Of a stretch of 64,000 nt of DNA, positions 46,499-54,818 are shown one piece after another. A model generated the notes under the pieces. It made no database searches. It was not told the DNA's origin and worked only from the letters and a program-made list of their open reading frames with translations. A program made the position numbers and the translations under genes. The stretch covers positions 88,324 to 152,323 of the forward strand of contig NZ_PDYM01000005.1 of the NCBI RefSeq assembly GCF_002743055.1, written 5' to 3'. Origin of the DNA: Sporosarcina sp. P13 (GTDB taxonomy: Bacteria > Bacillota > Bacilli > Bacillales_A > Planococcaceae). Every line of letters begins with the position of its first letter. Position 1 is the first letter of the stretch.

Positions 46499-46585
46499 TT
46501 CAGTCTCCCTTCCAACTATCTATCACTCACTCTTTTTCAACAACGAACCCTTCTAGTTAGTTGTATATGTCTTTAGATAATCCAT

Positions 46586-47653
46586 TTACTTATACTTCTC
46601 TACTGCTTCTTTAAATATTTCAAGAGCTTCATGAAAATCATCACTACTTTGATCCTCAACCCATTTTTCAATACTAGTGTCGTAGAATTTCTTCCACTCT
46701 TGCTTCTCTTCTTTCGTTAATTCATGCATAGTAATACCTGCATCTTCAAATTCCTTAATTAGCCCCACAGTATATTCGTCGTAAAATTTGGCACTACTGG
46801 CAGTAAACTCGTCTCCTACCTGCACAAGTACTTCTTGAACGTTTTCAGGTAATTCGTTAAATCTCTTTTCATTAATCACAATTCCAGTTAATAGACTACC
46901 GAAGTCCGTACCACTTGTACCGTACGTAATGATTTCATCTAAGCCGAAATCTTTAACGGACGGTGTATTCATATTATTCACATCAAAGACACCTCTTTGA
47001 AACCCTTCATACGTCTCTTGTAAAGGAAGATTAATAGGCGTAGCTCCAAGTGCCGCAAGTGATTTATTTGCAAAGTTACCCGCTACTCTAACTTTTAATC
47101 CCTTTAAATCATTAGGTACTTTAATTTCTACCCCTTTAGACCAAAACTCTGTTTGTGAACTAACATAAGAAAAAAGCGGCCGAACTCCGTTACTTAAGAA
47201 ATCTGATTCTAACATCGGGCTTTGTTTACTAAGTTCATGAAAAGCCATTGATCCTTCGTATATCTTTGTATATATTCCTGGAATAGGCCCAATCGCATTT
47301 GCAATCGGCATTTGACTTGGCGTATAAGCAGCAATGTAATACCCCATATCCGTTACACCATCGTTTGTCAGATCTAATAAATCTGCCGCTTTACCTAATT
47401 GTTCTCCTGGATAAAACTCAAATTCAACTTGGCCGTCCGTTAACTCTTCCACTTGCTTCATAAATGGCTTAAGTGTATTGATAACAAGCGGGTTATTATC
47501 GGCGCTATGTGTGGCGAATTTCAGTACAACTTTTTCTTGTTGTTTATCAGATTTCTTTTCTGTACCCTCTTTCTCTTCAATCTTTTCACTTGAACAAGCA
47601 GCGATTATCATGACTAATAAAAGCATTACAGTTAGCGAGTACTTTTTTCTCAT
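46586..47653 (-). CDS. orphan TRAP transporter receptor (DctP family)
   Basis: 355 residues; lipoprotein signal ending at C20 (IIAAC). LKFATHSADNNPLV, TDGQVEFEFYPGEQLGKAAD, PGIYTKIYEG, LKVRVAGNFANKS with ligand arginine, and YEGFQRGVFDV. More divergent than the other three relatives (13741, 23310, 32229) but of the same subgroup, and again without permeases next to it. It sits between an acyl-CoA dehydrogenase (62 bases upstream) and the ligase pseudogene. GGGGGA precedes the ATG. Confidence 0.88.
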   Translation of the reverse strand: MRKKYSLTVMLLLVMIIAACSSEKIEEKEGTEKKSDKQQEKVVLKFATHSADNNPLVINTLKPFMKQVEELTDGQVEFEFYPGEQLGKAADLLDLTNDGVTDMGYYIAAYTPSQMPIANAIGPIPGIYTKIYEGSMAFHELSKQSPMLESDFLSNGVRPLFSYVSSQTEFWSKGVEIKVPNDLKGLKVRVAGNFANKSLAALGATPINLPLQETYEGFQRGVFDVNNMNTPSVKDFGLDEIITYGTSGTDFGSLLTGIVINEKRFNELPENVQEVLVQVGDEFTASSAKFYDEYTVGLIKEFEDAGITMHELTKEEKQEWKKFYDTSIEKWVEDQSSDDFHEALEIFKEAVEKYK

Positions 47654-47715
47654 TTAGGTTCCCCCTAGATTTTTTTGTTATAATAATGCTTGATTTTGTA
47701 AACTGGTTATAGGCA

Positions 47716-48891
47716 TTAATTCAGTTGTCCAACTCTCACGTTTTCTTTCAGCAAATTCCTAGCAATAACCATACGTAAAATCTCGTCTGTACCGTCATAG
47801 ATTCTCCAAAGCCTAACTTCCCGGTACCAGCGCTCAATTGGTAATTCTCGTGTATATCCCATCCCCCCATGAATCTGTAACACTCGATCGACTACACGAT
47901 TGACCATATTCGAGCCGTATAATTTAGCAATTGAAGCAACATGACGATTGTCTTCACCTTCATCCAATCTAAATGCTGCATTAAGGACGAGCCATTTCGC
48001 CGCCTCTAATTCAACTGCCGAATCTGCAATTGGCCATTGAATTGCCTGTCTTTCTGAAATCGGTTTACCAAACGTATGTCGTTCCTTTGAGTAATCAATC
48101 GCCATTTTCAATAAGCGCTCTCCAGCCCCAACAGCACGTGCACCAACTAGCCATCTTGCAAAGCCAATCCATTCAAGCCCTAAATTATAGCCACCATTTA
48201 TTTCTCCCAAGATGTTTTCTTCAGGCACGCGGACATTATCAAAGATTAAAGCTGCAGGTCCCCACTCCCCCATTGTGTCAATGTATTCCGATTTCCATCC
48301 CATATCCCGATCGACAATAAAACAAGTTGCCCCATTTCTTCCCGTCTTCTGATATAATTCTTTATCGGTAATAGCAATCACCATCGTGAAATCCGCTTCA
48401 TTTCCACCAGTAATAAACGTTTTCTCTCCATTTAATACCCATTCGTTTCCATCCTTAACAGCCGTCATCTTAAGATTTCTAGTATCTGATCCAGCATCGG
48501 GTTCCGTCATAGCAAAGCATGACTTTTTATCACCATTAATTGTTGGTATCAAATACTTCTTTTTCTGTTCTTCATTACCGTAATAAAGTATGTTATCCGC
48601 AGTTCCTCCAAACTTAAAAGGAACAAAGGTTTTAGATACTTCCATAGTAACGATCGCCATCATCACTTGACCTAGATCCGCACCACCATATTCTTCTGGC
48701 GTATTAATACCCCAGAAACCAAATTCCTTCGCTTTCAGTTGTAATTCTCTTAACTTTTCAGGTGAAACTCCCGGCTTTCCTTCCCGCTCATTCCTTAATA
48801 CATCATTTTCTAATGGAATCAATTCATTTTCTACAAATCGGCGGATCGTACTTTGTATCATTTTTTGTTCGTCAGTTAAATTCAAGTTCAA
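47716..48891 (-). CDS. acyl-CoA dehydrogenase
   Basis: About 391 residues; motifs NTPEEYGGADLGQV, FAMTEPDAGSDTRNL, GEKTFITGGNEAD, QIHGGMGYTRELPIE and RIYDGTDEILRMVIARNLL with the catalytic glutamate (TDE). The frame is open to a GTG at 48900, but GGAG is 8 bases before a TTG at 48891, giving MNLNLTDEQKM, a normal N-terminus; TTG is preferred. First gene of the 48891-46586 unit. Expected to use FAD and pass electrons to EtfBA. Confidence 0.9.
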   Translation of the reverse strand: MNLNLTDEQKMIQSTIRRFVENELIPLENDVLRNEREGKPGVSPEKLRELQLKAKEFGFWGINTPEEYGGADLGQVMMAIVTMEVSKTFVPFKFGGTADNILYYGNEEQKKKYLIPTINGDKKSCFAMTEPDAGSDTRNLKMTAVKDGNEWVLNGEKTFITGGNEADFTMVIAITDKELYQKTGRNGATCFIVDRDMGWKSEYIDTMGEWGPAALIFDNVRVPEENILGEINGGYNLGLEWIGFARWLVGARAVGAGERLLKMAIDYSKERHTFGKPISERQAIQWPIADSAVELEAAKWLVLNAAFRLDEGEDNRHVASIAKLYGSNMVNRVVDRVLQIHGGMGYTRELPIERWYREVRLWRIYDGTDEILRMVIARNLLKENVRVGQLN

Positions 48892-49310
48892 GTTAATCAC
48901 TCCATTTTCCTATTATTTGTTTTAATTAGGGTAGGTTGTATCTTAATTCATCCAACCCTAGTAGTCTGATTATTTAAAATAATCATATTACTTAGCGTGT
49001 TATTCTAATAATAAATGAATTAAAAAATTTAGCTATGTACTAAATGTACAAATTATTTAGATTTTTTCATATAGTTATTACATAACGCTAGATCATTCTA
49101 ATAATCTTTTAATTTAAGGAGAAGAAAATCTTACTTCGGTACTCTTTACTTTCAGTTAACATCTACAATTGGAAGCACATAAAAATTACGTACAAGAAAA
49201 TATAGAAGTGCAGTTTCTTGAAGTATTACAACTCTTCCACAGATACTAATTACTCCTATCAAAATGACGGTAGACATCCTTCATATGTTTAGAAACTTAA
49301 ATCATAAATA
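48892..49310. other. gap upstream of acyl-CoA dehydrogenase
   Basis: Apart from the short inverted repeat at 49036, only a 30-codon plus-strand stretch (49160-49249) looks protein-like, reading HKNYVQENIEVQFLEVLQLF before a TAA. It has no good start and is likely a gene fragment. Confidence 0.3.
49036..49050. promoter_or_regulatory. inverted repeat TGTAC-N5-GTACA
   Basis: Perfect 5-bp arms, 145 bases before the acyl-CoA dehydrogenase start. A possible operator for that unit; no regulator assigned. Confidence 0.35.
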
Positions 49311-49371
49311 AAACCTGTGCTAGAAAGAATGCGCCTTGTTTACTGAGCGCAACTTTTTCTAACACAGGTTT
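49311..49371 (-). terminator. intrinsic terminator after the OsmC gene
   Basis: Arms AAACCTGTGCTAGAAA and near-complement with one mismatch; minus-strand side followed by TTATTT. It lies 76 bases past the OsmC stop. Confidence 0.8.
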
Positions 49372-49447
49372 CTTTAATGCATCAATTCATTTCATCGTCT
49401 GATCCTTAACCGTCTGTCGAAAAGCACCACTGAATACAACACAAGCA

Positions 49448-49906
49448 TTATTTTTTTATCCAGTTCGCATCCACTGGTATACCCGCGTCCGTAAATAAAT
49501 TATACACAGGGCACCGTCTCTCAACTTCTGCTTTCAAACGCTCAATCGCTTCATCCGATTCTTTCGTTTCTATCTCCAAAGTAAAGCGGATTTTTTGGAA
49601 GTACGTCTTAACGTTCTCTTCCCCCATCAAGCCCCTAATATCGACAATCCCCGTCGTATCAAAATTAAGAGCAGTAAAAGTAAAACCTTGCTCCTTAGCA
49701 ATTAACGGAACCATTACCGCTTTACATCCATTTAACGTAGCTGCCATATATTCAAGCGGCGTACCACCCGTATCCGTTCCACCCAATTCCGTCGGCTCAT
49801 CCATCGAAAATCCTTCAAAGTTACGAATCGTATGCGTCGATCGAATACCTTCTTCCCATAAAGCTGCAGCACCCATTTTTACAAGTGTACTATTTTTTGC
49901 TGACAT
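49448..49906 (-). CDS. OsmC family protein
   Basis: 152 residues with both redox cysteines of the OsmC/Ohr fold: LNGCKAVMVPLIAKEQGF and RRCPVYNLF, plus GTDTGGTPLEYMAATL. Such proteins reduce organic or lipid hydroperoxides; the YhfA/OsmC-like subgroup is of unknown function. GAAAGGGGAAG lies before the ATG. Stand-alone gene with a plausible promoter (TTCATA-N17-TATAAT) upstream. Confidence 0.85.
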   Translation of the reverse strand: MSAKNSTLVKMGAAALWEEGIRSTHTIRNFEGFSMDEPTELGGTDTGGTPLEYMAATLNGCKAVMVPLIAKEQGFTFTALNFDTTGIVDIRGLMGEENVKTYFQKIRFTLEIETKESDEAIERLKAEVERRCPVYNLFTDAGIPVDANWIKK

Positions 49907-49936
49907 ATTTATCTTCCCCTTTCAATCCATACTATT

Positions 49937-50004
49937 ATTATAGGTATTGTAACATATAGTATGAATTAATGGAATGGTTACTTGAAAATTTAAACTATAT
50001 GTTA
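49937..50004 (-). promoter_or_regulatory. promoter and flanking inverted repeat of the OsmC gene
   Basis: Minus-strand -10 TATAAT (49937-49942), 17-base spacer, -35 TTCATA (49960-49965, four of six matches). TAACATATAGT (49950-49960) and its exact complement (49994-50004) overlap and flank the -35 region, so a regulator could loop or occlude it. Regulator unknown. Confidence 0.4.
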
Positions 50005-50729
50005 GCTTTTTATGTTACTTCTCTTTGCAATGACTACGTATTAAACGGAAGACTATGTCTTTAGGCAAATCAGATTTCTCAGCAAGCATCCGTACCATTG
50101 GGAAAATTCTTAATCAGTCGTTATGATTTGGTTAACAACACATCATTCTTCTGACCAATTTTCTACACACTGTCTATAGCTTAACTTTCCAGATAGATTC
50201 CACCATCTGACTAGTGAATCACATGATCGGCATTGGTGATAGTCAATCATACATCAGGCGCTAATGTATACGAAGAGCAAGCAGTTGTATTTACGAAACT
50301 GGTAGATAGTCATCCGAAAGTTATTAAAGAGATTATCGAGTTAGATCATTAGGAGAGTTTTTATCCTTTGGCGGAGGTGTTTACGGGAGTTAATATGAGT
50401 GAGCTTTGGATAGGTGGTATGAGGCGTTTATCAAAGGGTATATGTGCGCGGAACTTTCATGATTGTTTATATTTTTCAGGCAAGTACTCAACTTTAAAGA
50501 AAAAAACAGGCGTCTCTCTGGAGCGTAGATCACATAAGACTCGGTGTCTAAGGCCGTATTATAGGATAGGACCTCGTCGAACAGAGTTTTATATTTAATA
50601 GGATGTATCCCCTAACGTGAGTCCTTTCACGCTCCAAAGTGACGCCATTATAGAGTGTTCTGTAATTGTCGAGTTTCAAAAAAGTAATAGTTTGATGCAC
50701 AGGCACCAAAAATTAACGACAGAACTAAT
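50005..50729. other. gene-poor region with a gene fragment
   Basis: On the plus strand 50242-50352 reads VNHTSGANVYEEQAV and DSHPKVIKEIIELDH before a TAG, protein-like but without a start; I do not recognise the family. A longer open stretch, 50368-50598, overlaps a hairpin repeat and I do not accept it as a gene. Confidence 0.35.
50435..50488. repeat. degenerate copy of a dispersed hairpin repeat
   Basis: Shares AACTTTCATGATTGTTT and a final CAGG..AGTACT with the better copy at 51901; the left arm has decayed. Confidence 0.4.
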
Positions 50730-51503
50730 TTATCTCTCTAGAAAATCTGGTTGTTCGTTTGTAATTCGTTCCCATAGAGGTTGAAAGCTAAACCATCCCG
50801 CTAATGATGTGCCTAATTCTTGTGCTGTATCTTCAGCAACCGCATCATCAATAATTTTCGGTGTTCCCACAGCCTCTGCTAATAGTTGTTGTTGACAACA
50901 CTTCTCCATCGTTATAAACCACCAAGCAGCTTCGTCAATTGTTTCACCAACAGTTAAAAGTCCGTGATTTTGTAATATCAATGCTTTTTGGTTTTTAAGT
51001 AATTCTCCTAACTTTTTCCCTTCATTATAGTCTAACACTACTCCATTGAATTCCTCGTATAGACCATGTCTATTAAAAAAGACACATGAATCTTGAGATA
51101 TCGGATCCAATGGTCTACCTAGTGCTGACCACGTCGTTCCAAACGTAGAATGTGCATGGGTAACAGCCTTTACATGTGGCAATGCTTCATGAATTTGGGA
51201 GTGGATTGCTAACCCTGCTGCATTAACGACAGCATCTTTTTTCCCTTCGATAATTTCTCCTTTGAAATTAGCAAGTACTAAATCTGACACCTTCATTTGA
51301 CTGAAATGTTTGCCAAAAGGGTTAACCCAAAATAATTCAGGATGTTCAGGATCCCTAACTGTCATATGTCCAGCTATGCCATTATCAAAACCAAATCTTG
51401 AAAATAATCTAAAGGCCCCTGCTAACCTCTCTTTTATATGCACTCGTTCTTCTTCATATGTATCAAACGTTGGTGGTGTTGGAAAAGTAAATTCTGCTTT
51501 CAT
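50730..51503 (-). CDS. class II aldolase/adducin family protein
   Basis: About 257 residues; zinc-binding pattern THAHSTFGTTWSALG and the later QNHGLLTVG with conserved His residues. Members cleave sugar-phosphate-like aldols, or decarboxylate; the substrate here is unknown. The frame extends to 51521, but GGAGG is placed 11 bases before the ATG at 51503, which gives MKAEFTFPTPP. It is isolated among gene-poor stretches. Confidence 0.82.
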   Translation of the reverse strand: MKAEFTFPTPPTFDTYEEERVHIKERLAGAFRLFSRFGFDNGIAGHMTVRDPEHPELFWVNPFGKHFSQMKVSDLVLANFKGEIIEGKKDAVVNAAGLAIHSQIHEALPHVKAVTHAHSTFGTTWSALGRPLDPISQDSCVFFNRHGLYEEFNGVVLDYNEGKKLGELLKNQKALILQNHGLLTVGETIDEAAWWFITMEKCCQQQLLAEAVGTPKIIDDAVAEDTAQELGTSLAGWFSFQPLWERITNEQPDFLER

Positions 51504-51673
51504 AACGTTTCTTACCTCCATAAAAATATTATTTGATAGTTAACCTAAATCGTGTAAAGTTTCCCAAACGTAATCATAATGGAAAACAATCCGTTTAACA
51601 TACAACTTATTGTTTTATGTTAAACTTCCGAATTCATTCAACATAAGAACTTTTTATTAAATATCAGTAATTT

Positions 51674-51841
51674 TCAAACACGACTTTCCACTCTGACAAC
51701 AGCCTCGTCTTTATTCAATTCAATCCTCAGTATGCTATAAATACTAAGCAAGAGACTTAAAATGAAAAGATCTAACAGGGCATTGCCAGTCGCCGCTCCC
51801 CCCCAGGAAATGGTACCGTAAAGACAAAACAGAAAACGCAA
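51674..51841 (-). CDS. possible 55-residue membrane protein, or a gene remnant
   Basis: A frame open to TGA at 51674 reads, after a TTG at 51841, LYGTISWGGAATGNALLDLF then a hydrophobic stretch LSLLLSIYSILRIEL and a charged tail NKDEAVVRVESRV. This looks like two membrane helices. The TTG has no ribosome site, so it may equally be the tail of a decayed larger gene. Family not recognised. Confidence 0.35.
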   Translation of the reverse strand: MRFLFCLYGTISWGGAATGNALLDLFILSLLLSIYSILRIELNKDEAVVRVESRV

Positions 51842-51900
51842 ACTTAGAATCCAACGTTTTCTATAAACAACCTAATAACTGAGATAACCGGGTTGTTAAA

Positions 51901-51946
51901 AGGTACCTGCATATGAAACGTTCATGATTGTTTCCACACAGGTACT
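51901..51946. repeat. hairpin repeat with GTACCTG arms
   Basis: GTACCTG (51903-51909) pairs with CAGGTAC (51939-51945), and an inner GAAAC/GTTTC pair lies around TTCATGATT. Related copies are at 50435 (degenerate) and perhaps 2169. Confidence 0.5.
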
Positions 51947-52442
51947 AGACTATTACTAACAACAATATATTTACCGTCATCTCATTTTAAATTATTCCGA
52001 AACATCACTCTACCCTTAATTCTCTGTTAACTATGAATTCTATTAATAGTCTAATCTGCAATTCTTCTTAAGTCAATACATTTTAGATAGTTATATGAAA
52101 ATGATTTTCGCATGCGGTAGGTTCTCTACTTATCAATTATGAGCTTTATATAGAAGAAAAATAATTATCCTGGTCGTTCTGCTATCTTTTAGTACTTAGA
52201 TATTTTATTTATTTGAAAAACGCCACCCCCCAAGGAATTGACGCTCTTAAAACTTCACAACTAAACCAGTTGCTTGCTATTCTCCCGCCTAATCAATACA
52301 TTCCCGTTTTTCATATCCACTCGATTTAGCTCTACTGACTATCCTTTCGTAAAAGCAGCAGTTCCACTAAGAAGACTATCAATCGAATTTAGTACTTGAC
52401 TGCTGTCATTTTAACTAACATTGACAAGAACATATTTCCCAC
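51947..52442. other. gene-free stretch before the MFS gene
   Basis: No gene is supported. Minus-strand text near 52270-52420 reads SSQVLNSIDSLLSGTAAFTKG before stops and may be a decayed gene fragment. It lacks start and ribosome signals. Confidence 0.25.
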
Positions 52443-53609
52443 TTACCTATATATAATAGAATTCTTCTTTTGAGCCCAATAATACACCGCAAGTCCGGCC
52501 ACTATATAAATAGAATAGAATATGTATAGTGAGCTGAAACTGATAACACCTATCAACACACCAGCCAAAAGTGATCCTCCACTAATGCCAATATCAAAAA
52601 TTGATAGAAAAGTAGCCAATGCTACAGGGCGCCTTTTCGGTTCCGAGTTTTGCATAACTACTGTTTGAAAACTCGGGAAAAGTGTACCCCAGCCCCCCCC
52701 TATAAATGCAGCAGCGATAAAAAATAGTAAGGCGTTAGTCGTCAAACCAAGAATGAGCATACCTACCGCAAATGAAACAATCGCGGGGAAAATAATTGCA
52801 TTGGCTCCATATTGATCATACCATCTACTCGTAAGCGGTCGTGTCAGCAGAAGTATAACAACATACACTACAAAAAAATAACTAGCTTCTGTTCCTAATC
52901 CTTGCTCTACAGCGAAAACCGCCATGAAAGATAGAACGGATGCATAGGCGGTTCCAAAAAATGCGCCCGTAATAGAAATACGTAGTGCAGTCTTTTCAAA
53001 TAAAGGTGCTCTTTTTTCACCAGCGGAGCATTTTACAAGGTTTTCTTCTGGCAGTTGTGTCATTAAACCAAACAAAAAGGCAATTAAGGAACAAAAAGCA
53101 CTTACCCAAAGTAAGATGTATAAATTAAATTCATCCAAAATGGTAAGTCCAACAAATGGACCCATGACCATTCCTAGATTAGTCGATAAGAGAAAGTAGC
53201 CCATTCCTTCACCTTTTCGAAATTCTGGCACAATATCGGCTACAAAGACTACTGTAATGGTAGTAGCCATTCCAAAACCTAAACCATGAACGAAACGTAT
53301 TATAAGAAGTAGGGTTATGGAGTCGAAAAAACTATAAAGAAACGAAGCAGTTGTAAAAAGAACTAGCGATACAATCAACATAAAACGTTTCCCATATGTC
53401 TCAATCCACAGCCCCATAAAAGGTCTAATAAGAATTGCAGCGCCAATATAAACAGTGGTAAATAATCCCGCTACCGTACTTGTCGAACCATAATGCGTGA
53501 TTGCGACGGTTGGCAAGGTAACGAGAAGTGCAAAATACGTTACAAAAAAAAAGAAGTTTGCTGCCGAAATTAATAAAAAGTTTCTTGTCCATAAAGAATT
53601 ATTGCTCAT
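52443..53609 (-). CDS. MFS transporter
   Basis: 388 residues with about 12 helices; IRPFMGLWIETYGKRFMLI between helices 2 and 3, EFRKGEGMGYFLLSTNLG, and TRPLTSRWYDQYGANAI in the second half mark a DHA-type MFS carrier, likely efflux or metabolite transport with unknown substrate. It is followed by 54 bases then a gap; no regulator is adjacent. GTGAGGTGAG lies before the ATG. Unlike 38470, no partner genes are nearby. Confidence 0.87.
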   Translation of the reverse strand: MSNNSLWTRNFLLISAANFFFFVTYFALLVTLPTVAITHYGSTSTVAGLFTTVYIGAAILIRPFMGLWIETYGKRFMLIVSLVLFTTASFLYSFFDSITLLLIIRFVHGLGFGMATTITVVFVADIVPEFRKGEGMGYFLLSTNLGMVMGPFVGLTILDEFNLYILLWVSAFCSLIAFLFGLMTQLPEENLVKCSAGEKRAPLFEKTALRISITGAFFGTAYASVLSFMAVFAVEQGLGTEASYFFVVYVVILLLTRPLTSRWYDQYGANAIIFPAIVSFAVGMLILGLTTNALLFFIAAAFIGGGWGTLFPSFQTVVMQNSEPKRRPVALATFLSIFDIGISGGSLLAGVLIGVISFSSLYIFYSIYIVAGLAVYYWAQKKNSIIYR

Positions 53610-53670
53610 TGAAACTCACCTCACAAAAAATTACAAAACATTGAAAAAGCTACTTTGAACCACTAAATAA

Positions 53671-53705
53671 TTCTACCCAATCAATTTCTAATTGATTGGG
53701 TAGAA
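53671..53705 (-). terminator. perfect 16-bp hairpin terminator
   Basis: TTCTACCCAATCAATT, 3-base loop TCT, then its exact complement, followed by T-rich sequence. It lies about 65 bases past the end of the receptor gene at 53771 and would end that transcript. It may also act on the plus strand. Confidence 0.85.
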
Positions 53706-53770
53706 TTTGTTATTTCGCTAAAGCAATCCTTTCAAAGGCTTTATACTCTATTGCGTAACCTTATGAAAGT

Positions 53771-54781
53771 TTATTTCTCCTTAATCGTTAATGTTCTCAG
53801 TTCTTCTACTAATTCGGGTACTTCCTTTTCTAAGTACTCCCATTCGGTATCATACGCTAAACTCAAAAACTTCTCTTCCTCAGCTTTAGGTAGTTTGAAA
53901 AGTTCAACGCCAATTCTTTCCAATTCAGCAATTTCTTCTTTATCGAGTTTTTTATAGTAGTCGACCATCTCTTTCTCGTAGTCAGCTGTTGCGGCAATAA
54001 TTGCATCGCGATCTTCGGCTGAAATTTCATCCCATTTATCATTATTCATTAGTATCGTACAGTTTTGCGTCCAAAATGGATGATCTAAAATGTACTTAGT
54101 TGAATCGGTCCAGCCATCTTTTCTAGGTCCATTAAATCCACCATATACAAATCCTTTAACAACACCTGTTTGTAGGGAAGTATAAACTTCTGACGGATCA
54201 ATCATTGCAGAAGCGATTCCAAGCTTCTCAAAAAAACGTGTATAGTTTGGAGCTGATCGTATGGGTAGGTTTTTTAAATCATCAACGCTATCAATTGGCT
54301 TGTTTAACCACATCCTTGGCGAACCTGTTAACCATCGACCCAAATACATAACGTTCATTATCTCATGTTGATCTACCATTAAATCATAAAATCCATTTTC
54401 TCTTTCTTCCCATGGTGTAAGTTGCGATAAAGCTATACTAAGCGTTTCAGGTGCAAGTGATTGATATTGTCCAATATAAGTAAAGTTAATATCCATTACA
54501 CCAGAATTCATCGCTTCAAATTGCTCGCCAATCGGGATGACGTCGGCGCCACCACGCCAATTCACCTTCACTCTGCCGTCTGTTGCGTCTTCAACCGAGT
54601 CAATCCAATCATAAAGCGTTGCAGTTAACGGGTGATCTTTTGGTAAAAAACTAACAGCATTCAATGTCACACCCTTCGAATCACTGCCATTCATTTCTCC
54701 ATTTTCACCAGAGCATGCCGTCAAAAGGATGACTAGTAGCATAAGTATAATCGACAGATACATTTTTAAGTTTTTCATCAT
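53771..54781 (-). CDS. TRAP transporter receptor (DctP family), second system
   Basis: 336 residues; lipoprotein signal ending at C23 (LLTAC). It belongs to a different DctP subgroup from the four relatives elsewhere: KDHPLTATLYDWIDSVED, WRGGADVIPIGEQFEAMNSG, PIRSAPNYTRFFEKLG and DPSEVYTSLQTGVVKGFVYG. Third gene of a small-large-receptor operon (Q, M, P order), 37 bases after the large permease. GGAGGAG precedes the ATG. Ligand unknown; an acidic or bulky organic anion is typical for the family. Confidence 0.88.
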   Translation of the reverse strand: MMKNLKMYLSIILMLLVILLTACSGENGEMNGSDSKGVTLNAVSFLPKDHPLTATLYDWIDSVEDATDGRVKVNWRGGADVIPIGEQFEAMNSGVMDINFTYIGQYQSLAPETLSIALSQLTPWEERENGFYDLMVDQHEIMNVMYLGRWLTGSPRMWLNKPIDSVDDLKNLPIRSAPNYTRFFEKLGIASAMIDPSEVYTSLQTGVVKGFVYGGFNGPRKDGWTDSTKYILDHPFWTQNCTILMNNDKWDEISAEDRDAIIAATADYEKEMVDYYKKLDKEEIAELERIGVELFKLPKAEEEKFLSLAYDTEWEYLEKEVPELVEELRTLTIKEK

Positions 54782-54818
54782 TTTTCTCCTCCTACTTTTT
54801 ATTCATACTAATTAAATG

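Noticed and set aside
50368..50598. A 76-residue ORF
   Set aside because: It crosses a hairpin repeat copy, has no protein-like pattern and only a weak start context.
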